The notes: a model not told the origin generated them from the sequence alone. Shown: positions 1 through 13,037, numbered from the stretch's first letter. The stretch is 60,000 nt of DNA from Lineus longissimus (GCF_910592395.1 NC_088315.1:8622501-8682500), one strand, 5' to 3'. Numbers and translations: made by a program.

Positions 1-555
1 ATCAACTTAAGCAATAAATGTACATTCTTACTCGAACGCCGAAGATAATCGCTTAATTAATGGATACTAATGCACCTGTCATCGCGTACTCGTAAACAAC
101 GGCGGGAAATTAACAACGTGCAACTCACTCGATGCATAAGTCATGACCAGTTGCCGGCGAAAGACGCAAGCTACTGCCAAGTGATCTCACCGAATATTGG
201 ACTTGAATATTGTATAACGTGCCAATGATATCGCATTCAATGACGTTATATTGCGATATCAATTTTTAATGGGGATTAGAAATCCGAAATTGGCTGGGGT
301 GAAGACTGACACAAATAGTTATTGCAAGAGCTCATTTGTTAGGTTGCCATGCCAACCGCTCTGTTGTCACCTAAATTACTTGGACCAGGGCATAGCCTGG
401 TGACATTTTGGCAATATAGAAAAGCAATTACATGGAAATGAAAAACTCACTGGGGCACCCAACTCAATTTCGCTGCCAATTCAACCATAGTGTTGTAATC
501 ATCATAATGAATTTTAGCTTGAGTTTCTAATCAGGAAACAGAGAACAGACTCAGA
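1..555. other. Intergenic DNA, nothing recognised
   Basis: AT-rich single-copy-looking DNA. I see no open frame of note, no repeat structure and no tRNA-like promoter boxes. Confidence 0.4.
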
Positions 556-720
556 CATGTTAGGCAAAAGGTTCATGGAACACAACTGTAGGAGGAAACC
601 GGAGACCCCAGAGGAAGCCTACGCTGTCAAAGAGTGTCACCCTCTCTGGCACATAAGTGTACCGGGAATTGAACCCAGGAGGTCACAGGCGCTGGTGTTG
701 CCACTGCGCCACCCTGCCAG
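556..720 (-). repeat. tRNA-derived SINE-like element
   Basis: On the minus strand there is a tRNA-like head with an A box (complement of 701-711, TGGCGCAGTGG) and a B box (complement of 664-676, centred on GGTTCAATTCC), spaced as in a tRNA-type RNA polymerase III promoter. The body toward 556 contains a CTCCGGTTTCCTCC motif, which I have often seen in dispersed invertebrate repeats. No complete cloverleaf is evident, so I call it a SINE-like copy, not a tRNA gene. The open frame across it at 557-838 is incidental. Confidence 0.55.
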
Positions 721-729
721 CCCTACTCT

Positions 730-3700
730 AACCATTGTCATGTCACCTTTAAAATATTCACCAAATGAAATTAAACAATTCATCAAGATTAAATGTGAAA
801 TTGACAAGAAAGACACGGGACGACTCGCCTCACATTAATTTGTGAAAACTGATATCTCGCCCATTACCACAGATTCCTGATATTATCTCAAATATTGCAG
901 GCAGGAATATAAAATTCTGTTGCCGAGAGATCAGACACGGGCCGAGGCCATCCCATCATCTTTGATTTCAGAGCCATTATTATACATCAACACCCGATCG
1001 TTTTCAGACATTAAACGGAATCTGAATTTAAGATTTATGACTGGCGAGTGTTTTATTGCAAGCTTACGATATAGGCTGGGCCGTATAATCTGATTCGCTG
1101 ACCGGTATCTCGGTGATGAGATTTGATAACAATAGAGATTCAGAGGTTTTCATTCTGATGGATTTTGACTGGAATAGGTGATCCTTTCTTGTTGAAAAGT
1201 GAGGAAGCCGCAAGCAGCAGCTTACGATGCACCACAGCATAAGCTGTGCACAAGCTTACGCAAAGCAGAGTGTATGTCAATTTTGGCTAGAACTGTAATT
1301 TGCCTCAGAATTGGAGCCAAAGGACCACTCAACAAAAATGCAAGGTTATTAATAACCAAATATCACAAATTCCGAAAGCACTCGCAACATTCTGATACTC
1401 CAAATCTCCTCTAAAGATGAAACAGCAGTAATCAAGTACATTAATTCCACTTCTTCAATTAAATTTAAGCTGTATGTCCCAGCAAAAGCAATTTTTACAA
1501 TAATACTGACATGCGTATAGATACTTTATATTACGGCAATAACTCTCCTCAGGGAATATGCAGTATTAAATTGAATTAAAAATTTCATGAAAAAGTAATA
1601 TAAAACACTAGTATTTGCCAAAGCTTGATTTCCCGTCGGACTGAGTATCTCAGATATTGCGCTATTAAAAGCGTGATCCAATTCTGTCAAATATTTCCCC
1701 TGGATTTTGCTGATGTCACAAAGATTTGAAGAGATGACAGTTTTGTTTGAAGGTGGATTATGGTGCAGTGGAGGACGCCTTATGTGCAATGCAGTCCCGG
1801 TCACAACTGACATACCTCCTAAAGTAGCTAGTTCATGTAAGCTGTGCACAACCTATGCTCTGGTTTGGCCTAAGCTGGGTGCAGGTCACATGCATGCTGC
1901 GTGCATAGCGCGTTGAATGTTATGCACATGTTACGTGTACATATGACGATCATACTGAGTGAAAGGTGAGCAAAAGTTACGTGCAGCTCACGTGAAGGTT
2001 ACAGAAAATATTGCCAGAGCATTCGTGCAACCTACATGCAAATTACGTGTGCATTGTCCAGATATTGCATTTTGCAGGAAAAGTTCTCTGTACTTTATTC
2101 AATCATCGCGAATAAAGTGAGAAATGGCACGGCCTGTCCTATCTGACAAGCTCCTTCACATGAATACCGAATTACCCATATAATATTATTCATCAGGAAA
2201 ATGGGAATTGGATATGGTAGGTTGGAGGGCATGAATTATCATATGATGAGGTCGAATGTTTGTGTTTCGGCTCTGGGAGATATCAAGTTACCGATAGGCA
2301 AATTGTGTTCATTCTCAAAAAATTAGCGCTCCAAATATGATGAATATTTAGTAATTTCATTTTTCTTTCAGACACTACTGTTTCAAACCTACATATATCT
2401 TCTTCAAGAGAGGTATTGGTCTTTCTTACGCAGGGACAGGTCGAAAATTGCAGTCGAGGTTGAGAATATTCACCCTTATGCCAATCAAGACGAGCTGCGG
2501 ATTGAGTCCAGGTGTAGTCGAAAATGCTAGTTGGGAACTGGGACTAACTGCCAGCTGCACAAGCCGTGGTTCTTCCTCATCCAAGCCCAGGCCCTATTGC
2601 GCGGCCGACCAACAGCTTACCTACTGGGCAAGGAGGCTGCACAAATGACACTACCGTATCTGATTGGCTGACTGGCTCGTAGCAATCCCGAGCATGATCC
2701 CATCCCCCCCTCCCAATCCAGCTCATAAGACACAATACCCCATGGTTCATTTGTTTTATCAAGCCAAATAAATAACACGTGAATGCAACGAAAATTAAGT
2801 CTCCGCGCCAAATTACAGCGACCAGCTCGTGTAATTTAGGGCAAGGTGCCAAACGAATATTAGTTAAATCACTCCAAGTGAAATGGGAAAATGTGACCAG
2901 AATTAGCGAGGCTAAGAAACTGGTGGTTCGGAGATGCAGAGGCAATGAATGGGGATCTCCTGACCTTTGAGGAAGAAGATCAAAACAAGGTTCTGTAGTG
3001 GGGCATTATCTATTTGGAATACCAAGGGGGATATATATGTAAGAAGTTTGTCCCGTCCCTGATTTATGCTTATATAAAGTTTTATAAAGGTGGGGGTACC
3101 CTTGATATTAAAGATATTTTGCCAGTGTGCAACACAAAGTAGGTTGGCCAGCAATTTAAGGTAGGATGGCCCTATAGAAACCATTTACAACATTATAGAG
3201 CAAGGTAAGGTGGCTCTTCCAAGGTAGGGTGAGTAGTAAGCTGCCAAGGTAGGGTGGGCCGCCCAGACCAATGGCCTCGTGGAGAAAAAACAAAAGCGGG
3301 TTGAATGGCAAGGCGCAGTAGCACACACTGATCTTGACAAACACCTTTGCTAGTCCCGAGGCTCAGGGTGTAATCATAAGCGGGTAGATTGGATTTCTTC
3401 GATAGTATAATTTGAATATGTGGTAATGCATGTTACACCTACTCGTGCAAACGAGTGATTTTTGTCACCACAAACTGTCTATATCGTGAATCCAAAATTG
3501 CACATAAATTCCTATCGATGTAACATCAAGTGGATTTCATGAAGTCCATTTAAGTCAAGATGAAGTTTAGACTCGCAAACCCAGGAGAAATTACTTCATA
3601 CCAGATTTCCCAGGGGTCGAACCGTCTCCTATTGGAATCTATCGGAAAGATACAACAAGCTCAGAATCACCAAAACACAAGAGGTGCAGTTGGATTTTTC

Positions 3701-5300
3701 TCTCCAAAATATCAAATCAACCTTTTCTCGTCATGCTAATCAAGATTCATATTCAGGCTTTTTGGCTCAGGGACTGAACTTATAGAATGAATGCTGCTGG
3801 TTCATTTCTGGTGCAATGGTTTTTCTCAAGGGTAGTCTGTGGTGATGGCCTATTGCAAACGGTAGCCATTTTGACTAGGTAATTTTGGCTGCTCTCAAAA
3901 CATGCCACGTCAAAAACTGCCTCACCAACACTGGTGAAAATCATTACTAGAGGTCAGCATTACTTTGGTACTACAAGTGGCAGCCCGTGGGGGCAAGCAG
4001 GGGTATTATCCCCCTGGCCAAGTAAATCCCACGCCCAAGTTGTCCCGTTAAAAGTCTCCAGGGGGTTGGCCTAAAAGGTGATAAAAGCACAGGAAAAGCT
4101 ATAATGAATGTGATAAAAGCATAACATAGATATAGAGATAGAGGTCACCCTTGATAGTTTTGAGCGATAAAAGTCTCGGCGCAGGTGGCCTTAAAGGTGA
4201 CAAAAGCACGAGACAAGGTGTTTTTCGTCCCGCAAATTTCAAGGTTAAAATTCCCACAAAAGCTCACACTGATCTCGAGGAACTACTTAATATTTGCAAG
4301 TGTAACATCCTCATCCTAAAAGGTGTCATAAGAAGTGGGGGACCTCCCACATTCATTTAGCTTTTGGCACGGGTGCATTACTTTTGAAATACCACTTACA
4401 TGACTTATTGGGCTTCTCACCTTAGCCAGAAGCCCTACCCTTGTAACTTTCACTCAAGGACTCGGGGTACTGTAGGCAGGAATTCAAGGGTTCTGATTTT
4501 TTATCTCAAAGCACCAGTATGTACAGGCTTGGTGATAGGCATATTTCTCTTAGGCCACGTTATATAGGACATGTGTCACTGATGTACAAAGAATAACATG
4601 TCAACCAGATGTTACCAGCTAATATGCTTTTAACAACGGGCCAAGTGTTCCAATTTCATCAGAAATTTTCAGAAATCCCGCTAAAATATGCATGTCAATC
4701 CCAAACATCCCGGCTGCTTTTGGTCTATCCTGAAAAAGACCATTTCTCACTGCTACATAAAGCAATCACCACAGACGTGAGAAGCAGCCACACATCAGCT
4801 ATTGAACTGATCAAATCGTGGGAATAATTTAGGTGAGTTCATGAGAAAATGAGATCAACTCTGAGGGGCCACGTCAAATTGACGAAACACCGGAACGGAA
4901 CGGAATTGTGGAATATGATGGAACATCATAAAATCATGCCCTATACATGTTAAAGAGGCAAAAAGATGCCTTCCAGTTCAACATGTTCAAGGGAGGAGCC
5001 CGAGTAGATGACATGGCAATATCTTCTGCTACTGGAAAACGTTTAGCGATGATTAGGCATTCCATTATATTTCCTTCATTCCGCTCATTCTGTCAATTCT
5101 ATATGGCCACCATGAGGAGATTGGGAAAATCAGGCACCATCTGTTTGTGATGGAAAACGTAGCTGGGACAATGGAATGATGAAATGTTTCGGATTTGCCG
5201 AGTAGAGTTCCAGCATTAAATTCTACAAGATGATGACACTAAGGTTATCAATATAGTTGGTGCTATTTTATCAAACAGGTGTTGACCGTTGGTTCTGCCG
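730..5300. other. Intergenic stretch with scattered degenerate repeats
   Basis: No supportable gene. 1190-1260 and 1820-2060 are rich in alternating purine/pyrimidine words such as GTGCAC, ACGTGT and CATGCATG. 3120-3265 has degenerate copies of a GGTAGGGTGG-type word. The many short open frames on both strands lack codon structure and recognisable similarity. Confidence 0.4.
4047..4212. repeat. Diverged direct repeat, two copies
   Basis: The segment at 4047-4093 recurs at 4166-4212, 119 bp downstream. Both share AAAAGTCTC, GGTTGGCCT/GGTGGCCT, AAAGGTGA and AAAAGCAC in the same order. It is probably a remnant of a local tandem duplication. Confidence 0.5.
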
Positions 5301-5365
5301 AAAAACTCAGCTTTTTTCCATCCCAGGTGCGCAATAACAGAGAACTACGATGCATCCGCATCTTC

Positions 5366-5425
5366 GGGTCAAATCCAAATCTCGTCCCACTTGCTTGGTA
5401 GCCAGTAGTGCGGACAACTAGGCCA
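5366..5425 (-). repeat. tRNA-like SINE head (degenerate)
   Basis: Minus-strand B box (complement of 5366-5376, GGATTTGACCC) and A box (complement of 5415-5425, TGGCCTAGTTG). The intervening TGGCTACCAAGCAAGTGGGA resembles the anticodon-arm region of the copy at 9482-9536, suggesting a shared SINE family. Confidence 0.4.
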
Positions 5426-5812
5426 TGCTGCTTGTCAAAGTTTGCTGGAGATAGTTTGCAAGATGGCAAGTTACTTTTGAACAGACCTGCAGAGGCAACA
5501 TCACTGATTCAAATTGCCCGATTATCATCAAAATCAACCCAAATGCCCATTAACGACATACATGATCCAAATTGAAGGTAATTTTCCCTCCTGTGGCAAT
5601 CAAGCCATGGAGATAACTTACAAATTGATCTGGATACCCTTCAAAGGGTTTCGACTTTGGAAAATTATACACGGAATCACATACATCATTACTATGGTAA
5701 CAGAATTGAGAAGGAAGATCTTCCAAGTTTCCACTAATTGGCTATTAGTCTATCTAAAGGTACCCAGAGTTGTGGAGAAAAACCTAAAGTGGTTATACCC
5801 TGTATCCAATTA

Positions 5813-5982
5813 CAGTAGAACCTCTCTATTAAGGTCTTAGGACACCCTTGGGACTGACATGTGCTGTCCTTAATAGAGAGGTGTCCTGATCAGAGATGAC
5901 AAATTGAATGGAAACAACCAACTTGGGACCAAAACCAGTGTCCATGATAGAGAGAGTGTCCTTAATAAGGGAGGTTCCACTG
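5813..5982 (+). mobile_element. CAGT-ended MITE, family 1, copy A
   Basis: A 170-bp element flanked by TA dinucleotides at 5811-5812 and 5983-5984. The left end is CAGTAGAACCTCTCTATTAA; the right end is the complement of CAGTGGAACCTCCCTTATTA. CAGT termini with a TA target duplication fit the pogo/Tigger branch of Tc1/mariner (family assignment is inference). A perfect 14-bp hairpin near the left end pairs 5821-5834 with 5868-5881. It has no coding capacity, so it is non-autonomous. Confidence 0.8.
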
Positions 5983-5984
5983 TA

Positions 5985-6575
5985 TTTTCAAACAAAACCT
6001 TTCTCAGTGTCTCCATCAAGAGCATGACAAATTCTTAAAGGCATTATTTCTGTTACAAATAATAATACTGGATCATCATACTGCGCATCTGTGAAAGTCG
6101 TGTAAAATTGCAAATTACGGTCGCTCAGAAACCTGCCTTTACTCTCGCAAACTTCTGAAACTTGAGCAAAATCGACCATGACAGTGGATGCATTAGCACT
6201 AACTGTTTAGCAGATTCAGCCAATCAAAACCAATAAATTATTCACTGCGGAATCATTATCTGATCAGATTCAGCGGCAGGTGCACAAGCAATGGTGGGGA
6301 TGGTGTTACCAGAAGAGGGTGCCATCTTTGTTTCCGGCACCGGTGTATTGAAATAGCAAGGAGCATGCGTAATCATCATTCCTTTCGTAAACAACTCCAG
6401 AAAAGGTCAGAGATGTGCAAGTCAAGAGTTAGTAGAGGCTTTGAGTACATTTTTGGATGCTTCGGACAGCCGACATCTACACAGAAACACTGTAGTTGTA
6501 CTTAAGTGATGACCGGCATTAGCTTTCTAATTCACTTTTCCCTCTGTGTCAATGATTAGCCTTCTGGTGAAGCCC
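5985..6575. other. Intergenic DNA, nothing recognised
   Basis: No gene, repeat array or transposon end could be recognised here. Confidence 0.35.
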
Positions 6576-6577
6576 AT

Positions 6578-6785
6578 TTAACTGAGCAGACACAGTACCA
6601 CATGCTCTGGTAACCCAACTAACGGAGCGGACACAGTACCTGCACTCTGCATAGTACAGCCTTCTTAACTGAATGGACACAGTACACATTTCTGGTTAGC
6701 CTTTGGTACAGATCCTTTAACCGAGCAGACATAGTATCACATGCTCTGATACAACCCACTTAACTGAGCAGACACAGTACCCTGG
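6578..6785 (+). repeat. Degenerate ~45-bp tandem repeat, five copies
   Basis: A core resembling AACTGAGCAGACACAGTACC occurs at 6580, 6621, 6666, 6719 and 6762, spaced 41-53 bp apart. The intervening sequence shares CATGCTCTG(G/A)TA in several copies. The degree of divergence suggests an old array. Confidence 0.7.
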
Positions 6786-6799
6786 TACCCTAGCGCACC

Positions 6800-9480
6800 A
6801 GGAAAAATAACCCACTCAACGAAATGAGCAAATCAACATAAAGTGTCCAAAAATGCTAGAGCCATCATTACTCGGAATAAGCCTCCAATATCCATAATTG
6901 GACGCGCCTGATATAACATTCATTCCAGACTCAACCGTCATTTATGCATAACCACCCAACACACCACACACAACCCATCGACAAATGGAAACGTAAAGTA
7001 ATTGAAGACCAAAAAAAATCATAAATTGATTAAAATAGCATGGCCCAGGGCACAGAGTTCTTTGCTCAATCTAGATAATTGCATAGTACTATTAGATCAA
7101 TGGGTAGCATCATCTACAATATCACTCACATCAGTTCGGCCGCCTGTAAAAGTTTTTATTGGACGCTTTTTGGGCAAAGATGGATGCATTTTAACAATTT
7201 CAAATATCTATCTTTGAATGCATAATCATTGCATTGCACTCCTTAAGCTGTGGTCCATTGTATCTGGTGTCTCTGCCTGGGAAGCTAAAATACCCCTTGG
7301 GGGTGGAGAGTACCACTCTTGCATGTGACAGTGCCTGGGTTTTAGCCCAAATGGACCAGGATTTGACACTTGTACAGTATTACAGAATCACCCTTCGGCG
7401 AATGAGGCTCTCTCTCGTGATACCATGCCAAGGGTACGCACAATATCCAGATAGAAAGAGAAGGAAAAAACTCGAGATTTATCACAGTCTGGGGCTGCAG
7501 TGGGATTGAAATGACATGGTCACTTTCAAACACTGCCTTGGAAGCCCCAACCAACTTCCTGTGGTTCGTATTGATGATAATGACAAGCCAAGCGTAAGCA
7601 CAGTCATCAGAACGAAAGCTATAGTAAATAACAATAAAAAATCACCCAACTGATCACAATATCTTCTTGGGTGTCATGGTCACTGACTCCTTTGATCAGG
7701 AGCACAGATGACTTCGCTCCGAATCAATAACGCAGCCTCCGTACTTCAATCACCACGACAACGGAGAGAAGCAGACGATACATTCGACCAAAACAGGGAG
7801 CAGGCGATACGTTAATGCCTACACTCTCAACATTTTGCAGCACATCTCTTCGTTTGCCTGTTCCAAAAAGACCCCCCCCCCATCTTAAAAAATGAAGTAT
7901 TTTGAGGACTCTATATCAAAATGTACCCTCTTTGGGCTCTTTCTCAGGAAAACTTCCCTAGATGTCGTCAAAAGTGCCTCTTCTCCAATAAAATTTGACT
8001 GCTGACTGAGCCCACCACGTTAACAAACTCGAGGGGACAGGATACGTTCAAACTGAACACAGAGCAGACGACATTGTAATCGGCAGCAGACGACACAGTC
8101 ATCAAATGAGGAAAATCAGCAGACGCGAATCAAAATCACCCACCTTTCATCCGAACAATTGACTCAATTCTGAATGCCAAATGAACAAGTATCCATGAAG
8201 GAAAAGTCACCAAGCAAAGAACACGATGTCCAGTTAGCGTCCAGTACAATACCAGTGCAAATCTTGCGTGTATCACCGTCCAACGTACGTTACATTAAGC
8301 GCTGACGAGCGATTGCCGCGTACATCCTATCACGGGGCGTATAAGTGATTGACTGAAGCTATTCCGCCTGGCATTGCCGGTTAATACAATCCAATATCAT
8401 ATGGTCCATAATACTCGTGTCACAACCGCGTGGATCGCTAATTTGATTTCTCTTCTAATTTGATTAAAGCGCCGGTTTTTCATCTGGCGGCCTCAGTGGC
8501 GATATCGACTCTGCAACTCATTCCGTCTTATGTGACTCAACTATCTCGCGCTGATCCGGAGCTCATTAAAAAACTGCCCTCGGCATTATGGGAGATCGTG
8601 CCATCCATTCACATGAATGGCCGGCCACTGCGACTGCTCGGTCGTCGTTTGAATAAGCGCGCTGCAGAGGCACACTTACGCGATTGTCTACGCCAAGAAT
8701 TGGATAGCTTTAGATTGAGCTCAAACATACTCGTTGACAAAATGCCTGGTTAATATTGAGTGGCACCCGTCTGTCTTCAATCACCGCGGCTGAGAATGGT
8801 CTTGGCGAGATAATGGACAGCTAAGGTCGCGTAGCTTGTGCGGGATGAAAATTCAAGATCAAGGCACCGAGGCGCGGTGGCGGCACAAGACAGAGTCAGG
8901 TGCATGTCTGTGTTCAAGGAGAGATTGTACCATGCGCGTGGGCAAGGGCGGGATGCCGCACCATTTAAATTTGCGCTGCTTTTAATTGGAGTTTACAAAA
9001 CAAGGTGGACACATTGTGATTGTTCGAAGCGGCCTTATGGTTGGGAGGAGATTAACCTGGGGTAGCAACTTGGTGTCTGTATTCGTTTCCAGTGTCAGGT
9101 TTCGTTTCAAGTTTGCAAATAATGAAGTTTTTATTGTAATTTTTTAAAATCCTTTGATTTATTTTTCAATGGAGAAGAACATCTTAGCTATTCAATTAGT
9201 TTCAGGTTATCTTTTTGCACCAGCTTCGGATTTTTGCCTTTGTTAACTTAATCTCACAAACCACATCGAAAATCATAATCGCAAAAATATGAAATTAACA
9301 AAAGCAACAAATCCGGTATTTCCGTTACATAATTTAACCCTGGTTTATCCAGAAAGCTTTTTGTAGAACTTAGATGAGCTACAAAATACAGCGAGAGCAT
9401 TTCTGATCAGTGCTCATTTGTACATCTGTCTGGAATAAGGCACCTGAGACAAAGAGAGAGTATGGTCTCACGCTGATTGT
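6800..9480. other. Intergenic stretch
   Basis: No supportable gene. A run of nine to ten C lies near 7870. 8270-8760 is less AT-rich than its surroundings and contains a 97-codon open frame (see separate entry). Nothing else was recognised. Confidence 0.35.
8460..8753 (+). CDS. Unrecognised open frame, possible exon or relic
   Basis: A 97-codon frame beginning at a non-ATG TTG codon. The conceptual product is rich in Leu, Arg, Ala and Pro, with amphipathic-looking stretches such as LPSALWEIVPSI and RAAEAHLRDCLRQELDSF. It lies in a locally GC-richer patch. The upstream pyrimidine-rich stretch at 8446-8458 could precede an acceptor, and CCTG/GTTAAT at about 8749 could be a donor, but neither is strong. 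I recognise no family. It may be an exon, a transposon relic or chance. Confidence 0.15.
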   Translation: MIKAPVFHLAASVAISTLQLIPSYVTQLSRADPELIKKLPSALWEIVPSIHMNGRPLRLLGRRLNKRAAEAHLRDCLRQELDSFRLSSNILVDKMPG

Positions 9481-9481
9481 G

Positions 9482-9540
9482 GGATTTGAATCAGGGACCT
9501 CCCGACTGCTAGCCAAGTGTCCGAGCCACTAGTCCACAGC
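9482..9540 (-). repeat. tRNA-like SINE head
   Basis: Minus-strand B box (complement of 9482-9492, GATTCAAATCC) and A box region (complement of 9525-9536, TGGACTAGTGGC). The middle reads TTGGCTAGCAGTCGGGAGG on the minus strand, close to the copies at 5366-5425 and 35017-35071. The 3' body lies toward lower coordinates and is not sharply bounded. Confidence 0.5.
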
Positions 9541-9544
9541 GACT

Positions 9545-11050
9545 CCAAATGAACAAGGCTCGGACCCGTGCTTTAAACTCTTTCACTGGCTGTGGCAATT
9601 TTTCTCAAGAAAGAAGATGTCTGAAAATCTGAAATATTATTAAAACCATGTCACATCGGTACTCATTTGAAAGCGCTCCGCGAGGGCTCTTCAATGAATA
9701 CCTTTGTGATAGGGTTCAGGGTTTCAAATTGGTCAAATATAGTGAAAGGGTTGATGTACTATATTGAGGTGAATCAGATTTCGCCCCACACCAGCACTGT
9801 ATCTTTAAACAGGTACCTCGCTAAGCAGACGTTATCCAAGGAGGAGTCTTATCGCAATTCAACAGACCCATCTTAATTGAATCCAATTAACAGTTTTCTA
9901 TAGCCGCATTAACATAATAACTTTATTTAGGAATACCTTAAGGCCACGATTATTCATTTGCTGGTTTACGGGGCGGCCCCCGTGGAAGTGTTGGTTGAGC
10001 GGTTTTGAATTTACTAAAAAATTGAAAGAGAAAAATGGTCATTTCAAAATATTCATAGCACCAATTTGATAAAAAAACTTATTATCATAGTATAAAATGT
10101 TTTAATTCTCTTTCTGACATCTTATTTCATCATAGCAACCACAGTCGACCATTATTGTTGAGTACCATTTCGTAAGCTTGGAATTTCAAATTTCAATTTT
10201 CTCTCCTTAACATGTTTAAAATCCCCATAATACAGGTTGCCTCTCCAATAAACCATGAAGTAAAATCAAGTGGCCTTGATGCGAGCCAATTAAGTGGCAC
10301 CCGTGAAATTGAATAATTAGACGGAGGCTGCCATTACGGTTTTGTTGTGACTCTGCATACGCTGGGTGACGCTAGACAATACCTTTCAAGAAAATTGCAA
10401 GATCATTCGATTATCGTCCGGGTCTTCACCCCTTTGTGGTGACACTCTCCACAGTGTTAATTTCGGAAAATATCGTGGGGCACGATGTTCTTTGTCCGAT
10501 GGTAATAGGTTTGTTATTGAATTTGAGACGAGGAGGTGTGCCTGAAACTGGTCTCTGTTTTGAGAGAGATTCGTAGGTTGTTAAGGAAAACGTACACTAA
10601 TTGTCAAGTGTGTCCTTGCTAAGGTGACCTAAATCTTGGATACATTTTGTTATAAAATGTACACACAATATTTCCAACTTTTGCTGAAGCCAATCAAAGG
10701 TAAAATCACTTGAAGTGGGGTGGATCCACTATAGTGCAGAAATCATTATATATCGTGCATCAGTGTTCACAGATTCTAGCCAAGAGAGCCTGGAACGTGA
10801 AATTTGATTTCCGATTGTTCCACACAGCCAAAAGGGGAAGACATAAAACTGTGAGGTAATGATCTACTTTTGAATGAAACCCACTAACTTCGTCATAAAA
10901 GAAAACCTAATTAATTTTGCCAGGGACAGCCTGCCCTGTCATAACCAGGACCATTTGGAGAGATCATGATTATGATAGTTATAGACAGTCACTGGACAAA
11001 GGACGATAATCTTCACCTGACAATGATGCTAACAAAAAGTTTTCAAATTG
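9545..11050. other. Intergenic DNA, nothing recognised
   Basis: AT-rich, without supportable open frames or repeats. Confidence 0.35.
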
Positions 11051-11052
11051 TA

Positions 11053-11092
11053 AAATAGAAATAGAATCGAATAGAATAGAACAGAAACGCAT
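11053..11092. repeat. A-rich TAGAA-type short tandem repeat
   Basis: About seven imperfect copies of a 5-6-bp TAGAA-like word. It lies just upstream of a SINE head, and such A-rich tracts are often tails of neighbouring retroelements. Confidence 0.5.
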
Positions 11093-11119
11093 GGAACATA
11101 TTTTCATTCAAAAGATGAT

Positions 11120-11360
11120 GAGGTAGTGGTGGTTCAGTGGAAGAGCACTGACCTCATGATTGAGAGGTTGTGGGTTCAACTCCCAGCCAAGTCATTCCTT
11201 GGTTACCCGACTGGTTGAGTTCAAGTGAGGTCTTTGTGGTTGCTCCTCGAAATCACATTCTAATAATGGTGATGATATAACTCATATGGCAATGGTTTCA
11301 AGAGGGCCATTAGTCTAAATGAGTGGCTTAAGATCTATCAATGAAATCGCCTGGTGTTAG
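11120..11360 (+). repeat. tRNA-derived SINE-like element
   Basis: A tRNA-like head on the plus strand with an A box at 11130-11140 (TGGTTCAGTGG) and a B box at 11173-11183 (GGTTCAACTCC). It is followed by an unrelated body to about 11360. This is the best preserved RNA polymerase III-type internal promoter in the window. The anticodon arm is poorly formed, so I do not call a functional tRNA. The right boundary is uncertain. Confidence 0.6.
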
Positions 11361-11930
11361 AAATAGGAACTAGATATTGTAGAACTAAGAGTAAACGTAT
11401 CTAAACGGACAGCGTGCGCCATCAAAGATTCTGATTGGGCCGTTCAAAATGCTCCATTTTCATAGCGTTTTTTGCATGATTTCCTTTAAATGCAATTTCC
11501 CTTAGTCAGTCCTTATCTGTAGCAAACACAAGTCCCCTTATGACACTCATCTCAAACCAGTGGGCTCGAAAATAGCCTGGCAGAAACCGTCCACAAGGGA
11601 GTTCGAGACAGACTGAATTTTGTTAACGTGTTTATAGAGAGCATCATGAATTGAAATCTCACAAAAACGTATTGACAGTAGAGGGGTGTATGTCACAGTG
11701 CTGATCACCAGTAGTAAAGCAGGGTGTTATTGCTTTTAAAATTCATAGATTTATTTCAATTTCATGGATGAAAGGCATGTTTCCACAACTGGGGAAAGTT
11801 TGGCACGCAGTTTCACAGATTGATTTTGTTGTAAGTTGATAGTTGATGGCAATCGTCGACAAATTGAGGACCTGGCCTGGATAGGCTTAGATGGGGAAAG
11901 CTTGTGTCAACCTGCTGATGAGCAGCCGAC
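11361..11930. other. Intergenic DNA, nothing recognised
   Basis: No gene or repeat recognised. Confidence 0.35.
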
Positions 11931-11931
11931 T

Positions 11932-11981
11932 GATGATGATGATGATGATGATGATGATGACGATGATGATGATGATGATGT
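11932..11981. repeat. (ATG)n trinucleotide microsatellite
   Basis: About 16 ATG/GAT trinucleotides with one interruption (GACGAT). It creates a poly-Met frame at 11891-12115 that is an artefact of the repeat. Confidence 0.95.
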
Positions 11982-11984
11982 ACT

Positions 11985-12970
11985 GGGCAGTGACCACAAA
12001 AGCCGGTAAAAGTGACAAAACTACAAGAGCGAGAGGCTGCAGTGGAATCGGCCTAAAGAGATTCAGATGCTGTTATGACCATAAAGATATATTCCTTGAC
12101 TTCTTGACCAAATAATGATAAATAATGATAAATACCCTTAAAACAGTATCAAATTCACCAAAGATACTTCACAGTTCTCAATGACTCTTGAGAGAAAGCA
12201 ATCGTTTATTTTAAGTATGCCGTACATGTACCATTGATACCGTACAGCACACCTGTTCTGAGTCAGCCTGCGCTCGATCCAACCATTAAAATCATTAGTG
12301 GGAGCTGTTTTCTATCAGATCTGGGCTAGGGGAGTCCCAGTGGTCAATATATGGAGGTAGCGCTAATCTCATCATCACCACTTCCTCAGCTATAAAAATC
12401 CTTTTATTCAAATGAATAACGCGAGGCGAAAAAAGCTTGGGTCAGAGCATCAATAATTGTATCAAATGGAAGATTTATTGTAGGTCTACACCCGAAAGGT
12501 TGTGGAAGTCTGTATCTTCACTCAAACCTGTATGTTTTAACCGTTAGAATTCATCAAATCTGTCTTGAGGGCCGAGTTAGGAGGCCTTCAAGCCCTTTGT
12601 CCATTCAATAATTCAAGGGAGGCTTCATGTCCCTAATCCCTCACAAAACAATGTTTTTGTCAGCTACCAGCAAGACGATCTATTCGAATTGGAATATTCC
12701 AAGCAGCAAGATATTAGGTTAGAGTGGGAACTAACTGTTTTCTCTTAAGGATGATGAACAAAATAACAAAATATTGTCCCAGACCAGGCTTATATGCACA
12801 AATCTGACACCTCAGGAAGTTATTTACTCAAATAAACCAATCAAAACGTGTCAAATGGATGACGTTGGATGTGATTCTGGTTACCATGGATAAAAATAGT
12901 CAAATTATCAAAGAGACCTGTTTGTTGGCTTAACATCGGTTGGAGTATCCATTCTTTAAACTATGTGGGA
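11985..12970. other. Intergenic DNA, nothing recognised
   Basis: A short 11-bp duplication (AATAATGATAA twice) lies at about 12111-12133. Nothing else was recognised. Confidence 0.35.
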
Positions 12971-12972
12971 TA

Positions 12973-13024
12973 GGATGTTGGTCGATTGCAAGATCGACCA
13001 ACATCCTGCAATCGACCAACATCC
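12973..13024. repeat. Bistable perfect hairpin
   Basis: The 18-mer at 12973-12990 (GGATGTTGGTCGATTGCA) is perfectly complementary to 13007-13024. Its first 14 bases are also perfectly complementary to 12993-13006. The same left arm can therefore form a 14-bp stem with a 6-nt loop or an 18-bp stem with a 16-nt loop. It sits next to the tRNA-like head at 13038-13088. Confidence 0.9.
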
Positions 13025-13037
13025 AGCGGACTGATCA

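Noticed and set aside
11120-11195. Functional tRNA gene
   Set aside because: The A and B boxes are good, but the acceptor and anticodon stems do not close into a cloverleaf, and a body follows, so it is SINE-like.
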